A program made the translations under genes and the position numbers. From contig DIYM01000116.1 in assembly GCA_002429045.1 (NCBI GenBank), positions 1 to 8,742 of the forward strand: a stretch of 8,742 nucleotides of DNA. The letters run 5' to 3'. The notes under the pieces are model-generated. The model worked only from the letters and a program-made list of their open reading frames with translations, had not been told where the DNA came from and did no database searches. Shown here piece after piece: positions 7,013 through 8,742 of this stretch (within the stretch, counting starts at the first letter, position 1; every line of letters starts with the position of its first letter). Source of the DNA: Phycisphaerales bacterium UBA6054. GTDB lineage: Bacteria > Planctomycetota > Phycisphaerae > Phycisphaerales > UBA1924.

Positions 7013-7330
7013 TCAGACGCGCATCTGCTTGACTTCGTCGTACGCCTGCATGACCTGGTTCCGCATCGCCTGGAGCATCTTGAACGCGGTGTCGGCCTTT
7101 TCGGTCGCCAGCACGACACCCTCGATGTCGTTGCGCTGACCGGTCACGAGGTCCTCGGTCGCCCTGGTCGCGTCTTGCTGGAGGGCGTTGACCTCCGAGA
7201 GGTTCTTGATCAGCGACGCTTTGAAATCAGCGCCGGCGTTCGGTCCGGAGCCCTGCGCCGGCGCGGACGGACGCGGCGGGACCACGCCCTGCTTGCCCAT
7301 CAACCCCGAAAGCCCGACCGGATCTGACAT
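7013..7330 (-). CDS. fliE: Flagellar hook-basal body complex protein FliE
   Basis: This is a 105-residue protein. FliE is the adaptor between the MS ring and the rod and is exported early by the flagellar export gate. The N-terminal 35 residues are Gly/Pro/Ser-rich and probably flexible. The rest is helical and ends AFKMLQAMRNQVMQAYDEVK, which matches the conserved FliE C-terminus (RN.v..AY.E). The start is ATG 7330 with AAGGAG at 7342-7337 and a 6-base spacer. A TTG at 7336 in the same frame falls between the ribosome site and the ATG, so it is not the start. A sigma-54-like element lies about 57 bases upstream of the start, and a strong hairpin lies 42 bases past the stop. Together these mark fliE as a possible separate transcription unit or boundary within the operon. 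Confidence 0.94.
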   Translation of the reverse strand: MSDPVGLSGLMGKQGVVPPRPSAPAQGSGPNAGADFKASLIKNLSEVNALQQDATRATEDLVTGQRNDIEGVVLATEKADTAFKMLQAMRNQVMQAYDEVKQMRV

Positions 7331-7336
7331 GACCAA

Positions 7337-7342
7337 CTCCTT
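7337..7342 (-). promoter_or_regulatory. Ribosome binding site that fixes the fliE start
   Basis: AAGGAG on the minus strand lies 6 bases before ATG 7330 and directly next to the alternative TTG at 7336. It therefore decides in favour of the ATG. Confidence 0.8.
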
Positions 7343-7386
7343 GCTGCACGGACGAGACGCGGACCGTGCTCATCCTACCTCCAAAC

Positions 7387-7402
7387 CACAATCGGCGTGC
7401 CA
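7387..7402 (-). promoter_or_regulatory. Sigma-54-like (-24/-12) promoter upstream of fliE
   Basis: The minus strand reads TGGCACG-CCGA-TTGTG. Against the sigma-54 consensus TGGCACG-N4-TTGC[A/T], all seven -24 bases match and TTG of the -12 matches. The normally near-invariant C at -12 is T here. The element begins 6 bases after the flgC stop. The predicted transcript start is near 7376, giving a leader of about 46 bases that carries the fliE ribosome site. A complete -24 match in this 77-base gap on the right strand is unlikely by chance. The imperfect -12 lowers confidence. Confidence 0.55.
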
Positions 7403-7407
7403 GGCGA

Positions 7408-7824
7408 TCACGCCAGCAGCCGGAGGGCCTGCGAGACCATCGACTTGGTGGTCTCCGCCGCCGCAACATTCGCTTCGTAGGCCCGCGAAGCCTCCATCGC
7501 GTTGACCCACTCGGTGGTCGTGTTGATGTTCGGGACCATCACGTAGCCCTCCCTGTCGGCGAACGGGCTCCCCGGGCGGTACGCGCGGCGCAGCGGCTCT
7601 TCACCGACCTCGATCGACGCGACATGCACGCCCATCGCCCGACCGGCATCGCTGCCCGCGGAGGGGTCGCCCGGCGCAAACATCGCCGCTTTCCGGAGAT
7701 ACGGATCGTACTCGCCCTTGTCATTCGCCAGAGAGTTGGCGTTGGCCAGGTTCGACGCGATGACGGTCATGCGGGTCCGCTGGGCGATCATGCCGCTGGT
7801 CGAGATGTCGAGGGCGCCGTACAT
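7408..7824 (-). CDS. flgC: Flagellar basal-body rod protein FlgC
   Basis: This 138-residue protein has the usual length for FlgC, a proximal rod subunit that is exported and placed between FliE/FlgB and the distal rod. It opens with the rod/hook-family N-terminal signature ALDISTSGMIAQRTRMTVIA (residues 4-23) followed by SNLANANS. It ends with the FlgC-type C-terminus GYVMVPNINTTTEWVNAMEA (93-112) and SRAYEANVAAAETTKSM. These terminal helices form the coiled-coil D0 domain. The start ATG 7824 has AAGGA (7836-7832) 7 bases upstream. The gap to flgB is 54 bases and to fliE 77 bases. Confidence 0.96.
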   Translation of the reverse strand: MYGALDISTSGMIAQRTRMTVIASNLANANSLANDKGEYDPYLRKAAMFAPGDPSAGSDAGRAMGVHVASIEVGEEPLRRAYRPGSPFADREGYVMVPNINTTTEWVNAMEASRAYEANVAAAETTKSMVSQALRLLA

Positions 7825-7851
7825 GGCGGGTTCCTTTCGTCAGGGCTCTTC

Positions 7852-7876
7852 CCGGTCGATGCCGGTCCGCCCGGTC
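7852..7876 (-). repeat. Three phased GACCGG direct repeats between flgB and flgC
   Basis: On the minus strand GACCGG occurs at 7876-7871, 7867-7862 and 7857-7852, with starts 9 and 10 bases apart, about one helical turn. It fills much of the 54-base gap. It could be an activator or repressor site, or chance in G+C-rich DNA. Confidence 0.5.
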
Positions 7877-7878
7877 GG

Positions 7879-8322
7879 TCAGACTCGCTGGGAGATCGCC
7901 GAGACAAGGGTTGCTTTCTGGCGACGCATCAGATCGCTCGCCGCCCTGAAGACGGTCAGGTTCTCCACCATGTCCTGCATGACACGCTCGAGATCCATCG
8001 CGTTGCGATCGTGCCTGAGCACGCCCCCGTGGGGCGATGTGTCCCCGAGCCGCAGCGAACCGTCGCCCGGGGCCCTGCCGATCTGGGCGGTCTCACTCCA
8101 TTCGAGCTTGCCGAAGCCCCCGCCGGTCTTGTCCCGGCGGTCCTGGACAGCCCGCGACAGCACGCTCTGGAATGCCTCGGGATCGACATCGCGTGCGATG
8201 AAGTTCGGGGTGTTGACGTTCGCGACGTTGTGGGCGAGCAGACGCTGACGCTGTGCGGCGAACCGCATCGTCATCTCGAGAGCGGGCATCGCCCCGGCCG
8301 TGTTCAGGTCGCTGATCTGCAC
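7879..8322 (-). CDS. flgB: Flagellar basal-body rod protein FlgB
   Basis: This 147-residue protein is a proximal rod subunit that is exported and assembled with FlgC on FliE. The N-terminal D0 helix includes MTMRFAAQRQRLLAHNVANV (residues 17-36) followed by NTPNF, the FlgB version of the rod-family signature. The C-terminal helix is AMDLERVMQDMVENLTVFRA (about 108-127). The frame is open up to 8436, but that would run into the HTH gene. GTG 8322 (VQISDLNTAG) is chosen because GGAG lies 8 bases upstream (8334-8331) and it gives a normal FlgB length. ATG 8289 is the alternative and would shorten the N-terminal helix. A sigma-54-like element at 8334-8349 would start transcription almost at the GTG, which conflicts with use of that ribosome site unless the mRNA is leaderless or read through from upstream. 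Confidence 0.93.
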   Translation of the reverse strand: MQISDLNTAGAMPALEMTMRFAAQRQRLLAHNVANVNTPNFIARDVDPEAFQSVLSRAVQDRRDKTGGGFGKLEWSETAQIGRAPGDGSLRLGDTSPHGGVLRHDRNAMDLERVMQDMVENLTVFRAASDLMRRQKATLVSAISQRV

Positions 8323-8333
8323 GATGGATGCTC

Positions 8334-8349
8334 CGCAATCCGGGTGCCG
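8334..8349 (-). promoter_or_regulatory. Sigma-54-like (-24/-12) promoter at the flgB start
   Basis: The minus strand reads CGGCACC-CGGA-TTGCG, with GG (8348-8347), exactly ten bases, then GC (8336-8335). GGCAC and TTGC match the consensus; the first base, the seventh base and the last A/T position do not. The predicted transcript start is near 8323, one base before the flgB GTG. That close spacing is the main reason for doubt. Confidence 0.45.
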
Positions 8350-8373
8350 GTCGTTTCCCAAGACGCTCCGAGA

Positions 8374-8386
8374 CGGGCTCCGCCCG
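8374..8386 (-). other. Small hairpin after the HTH gene
   Basis: On the minus strand CGGGC-GGA-GCCCG forms a 5-bp stem with a 3-base loop, and flanking GAG/CTC can pair across one bulged base. It starts 13 bases after the HTH stop. No T-run follows, so it is not a standard terminator. Confidence 0.3.
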
Positions 8387-8399
8387 CTCGGCGTGACGG

Positions 8400-8678
8400 T
8401 CACAGGTTCGCCGAAACGAGTTGCATGTCCTTCCATTTCTTGAGTTTGAGCCCGAGCGTGCGGACACCGATCCCGAGCGCTTTGGCGGTGCGCTGGCGGT
8501 GCCCGTTGAACCGGTGCAGGGTCGCCACGATGGTGTCGCGTTCGATCTCTTCGAGCGTTCGATCTCCGGGCGACACGATGATCTTCGGTTCGGCGAACCC
8601 CTCGGCCGCCGCGTCGACGGGGCGCCCGTTCCCGTTGGTACCGCTGGGTAAGCCGATGCCGTTGAGGCGTCCGCCCAT
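8400..8678 (-). CDS. Fis-type helix-turn-helix protein (stand-alone, or the C-terminus of an NtrC-class activator)
   Basis: From ATG 8678 this is 92 residues. Residues 1-40 are Gly/Asn/Pro-rich. Residues 41-83 are a clear Fis-type (HTH_8) DNA-binding domain: TLEEIERDTIVATLHRFNGH, then RQRTAKALGI and GVRTLGLKLKKWK. This domain normally ends sigma-54 activators such as NtrC, FlrC and FleQ. GGGAG (8688-8684) lies 5 bases before the ATG. However, the frame has no stop upstream to the window edge (21 more codons, Ala/Pro-rich) and no other start there. It may therefore be the end of a longer activator cut by the window. Against that, the 62 residues before the HTH show no AAA+ sequence, although the WPGNVRE-type end of that domain is usually within about 80. 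The gene lies 77 bases upstream of flgB, next to sigma-54-like elements, so a flagellar regulator is a fair inference. Confidence 0.75.
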   Translation of the reverse strand: MGGRLNGIGLPSGTNGNGRPVDAAAEGFAEPKIIVSPGDRTLEEIERDTIVATLHRFNGHRQRTAKALGIGVRTLGLKLKKWKDMQLVSANL

Positions 8679-8685
8679 GACATCT

Positions 8686-8703
8686 CCCGCCCCAACAGGC
8701 GGG
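8686..8703 (-). other. Inverted repeat covering the ribosome site of the HTH gene
   Basis: On the minus strand CCCGCC-TGTTGG-GGCGGG is a perfect 6-bp stem with a 6-base loop. The GGG of its 3' arm is also the start of the GGGAG ribosome site for ATG 8678. If that start is real, the stem could hide the site. If the protein continues upstream, this is ordinary coding sequence. Confidence 0.35.
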
Positions 8704-8742
8704 TGGTGCGCCGGCCGGGGCGCCGCGGCCTGCGCGACCGAT

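Noticed and set aside
8323..8436. Upstream extension of flgB to ATG 8436 (185 residues)
   Set aside because: It would overlap the end of the HTH gene and add 38 unrelated residues. GTG 8322 has a GGAG at correct spacing and gives normal FlgB length.

Overview
This window is a stretch of a flagellar basal-body and export operon. Every credible gene lies on the minus strand, so it is read from the right edge to the left: small Fis-type HTH protein, flgB, flgC, fliE, fliF, fliG, fliH, fliI, fliJ, a MotE/YlxF-like membrane coiled-coil protein, and the start of a fliK-type hook-length gene that leaves the window. The order flgB-flgC-fliE-fliF-fliG-fliH-fliI-fliJ-(ylxF-like)-fliK is the classic non-enteric one, as in the Bacillus fla/che operon. 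The DNA is strongly G+C-rich, codons mostly end in G or C, and start codons include GTG (flgB, fliI, fliJ). The protein sequences (for example the FlgB N-terminus and the HTH ending in VRTLGLKLKKWK) remind me of marine Planctomycetota, perhaps Phycisphaerae. That placement is an impression and was not tested.

Layout by coordinate. 1-657: N-terminal 219 codons of an acidic, disordered FliK-like protein. 654-1343: MotE/YlxF-like. 1354-1800: fliJ. 1812-3215: fliI. 3212-3976: fliH. 4004-5044: fliG. 5047-6735: fliF. 6736-7012: a 277-base gap holding a strong hairpin (terminator-like on the minus strand) and a 13-bp tandem duplication. 7013-7330: fliE. 7331-7407: a gap with a very good sigma-54-type -24 element and a slightly imperfect -12. 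7408-7824: flgC. 7825-7878: a gap with three phased GACCGG repeats. 7879-8322: flgB. 8323-8399: a gap with a second sigma-54-like element. 8400-8678: Fis-type HTH.

How the genes work together. FliF builds the MS ring, FliE and FlgB/FlgC build the rod junction and proximal rod, and FliG is the rotor part of the switch, held by the FliF tail. FliH, FliI and FliJ form the ATPase complex of the export apparatus. FliK sets hook length. The MotE-like protein probably acts at the membrane near the stator or export gate. From fliF to fliK the genes are tightly coupled (ATGA and GTGA overlaps, a 2-base gap, ribosome sites lying over upstream stop codons). The three larger gaps, around flgB, flgC and fliE, carry all the regulatory-looking signals. 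A Fis-type HTH of the kind that ends NtrC-class activators sits directly upstream of two sigma-54-like elements, which suggests sigma-54 control of this operon.

No mobile element, CRISPR array, tRNA or rRNA was seen. The window is a well-known kind of operon and not a new system. The parts worth a second look are regulatory.
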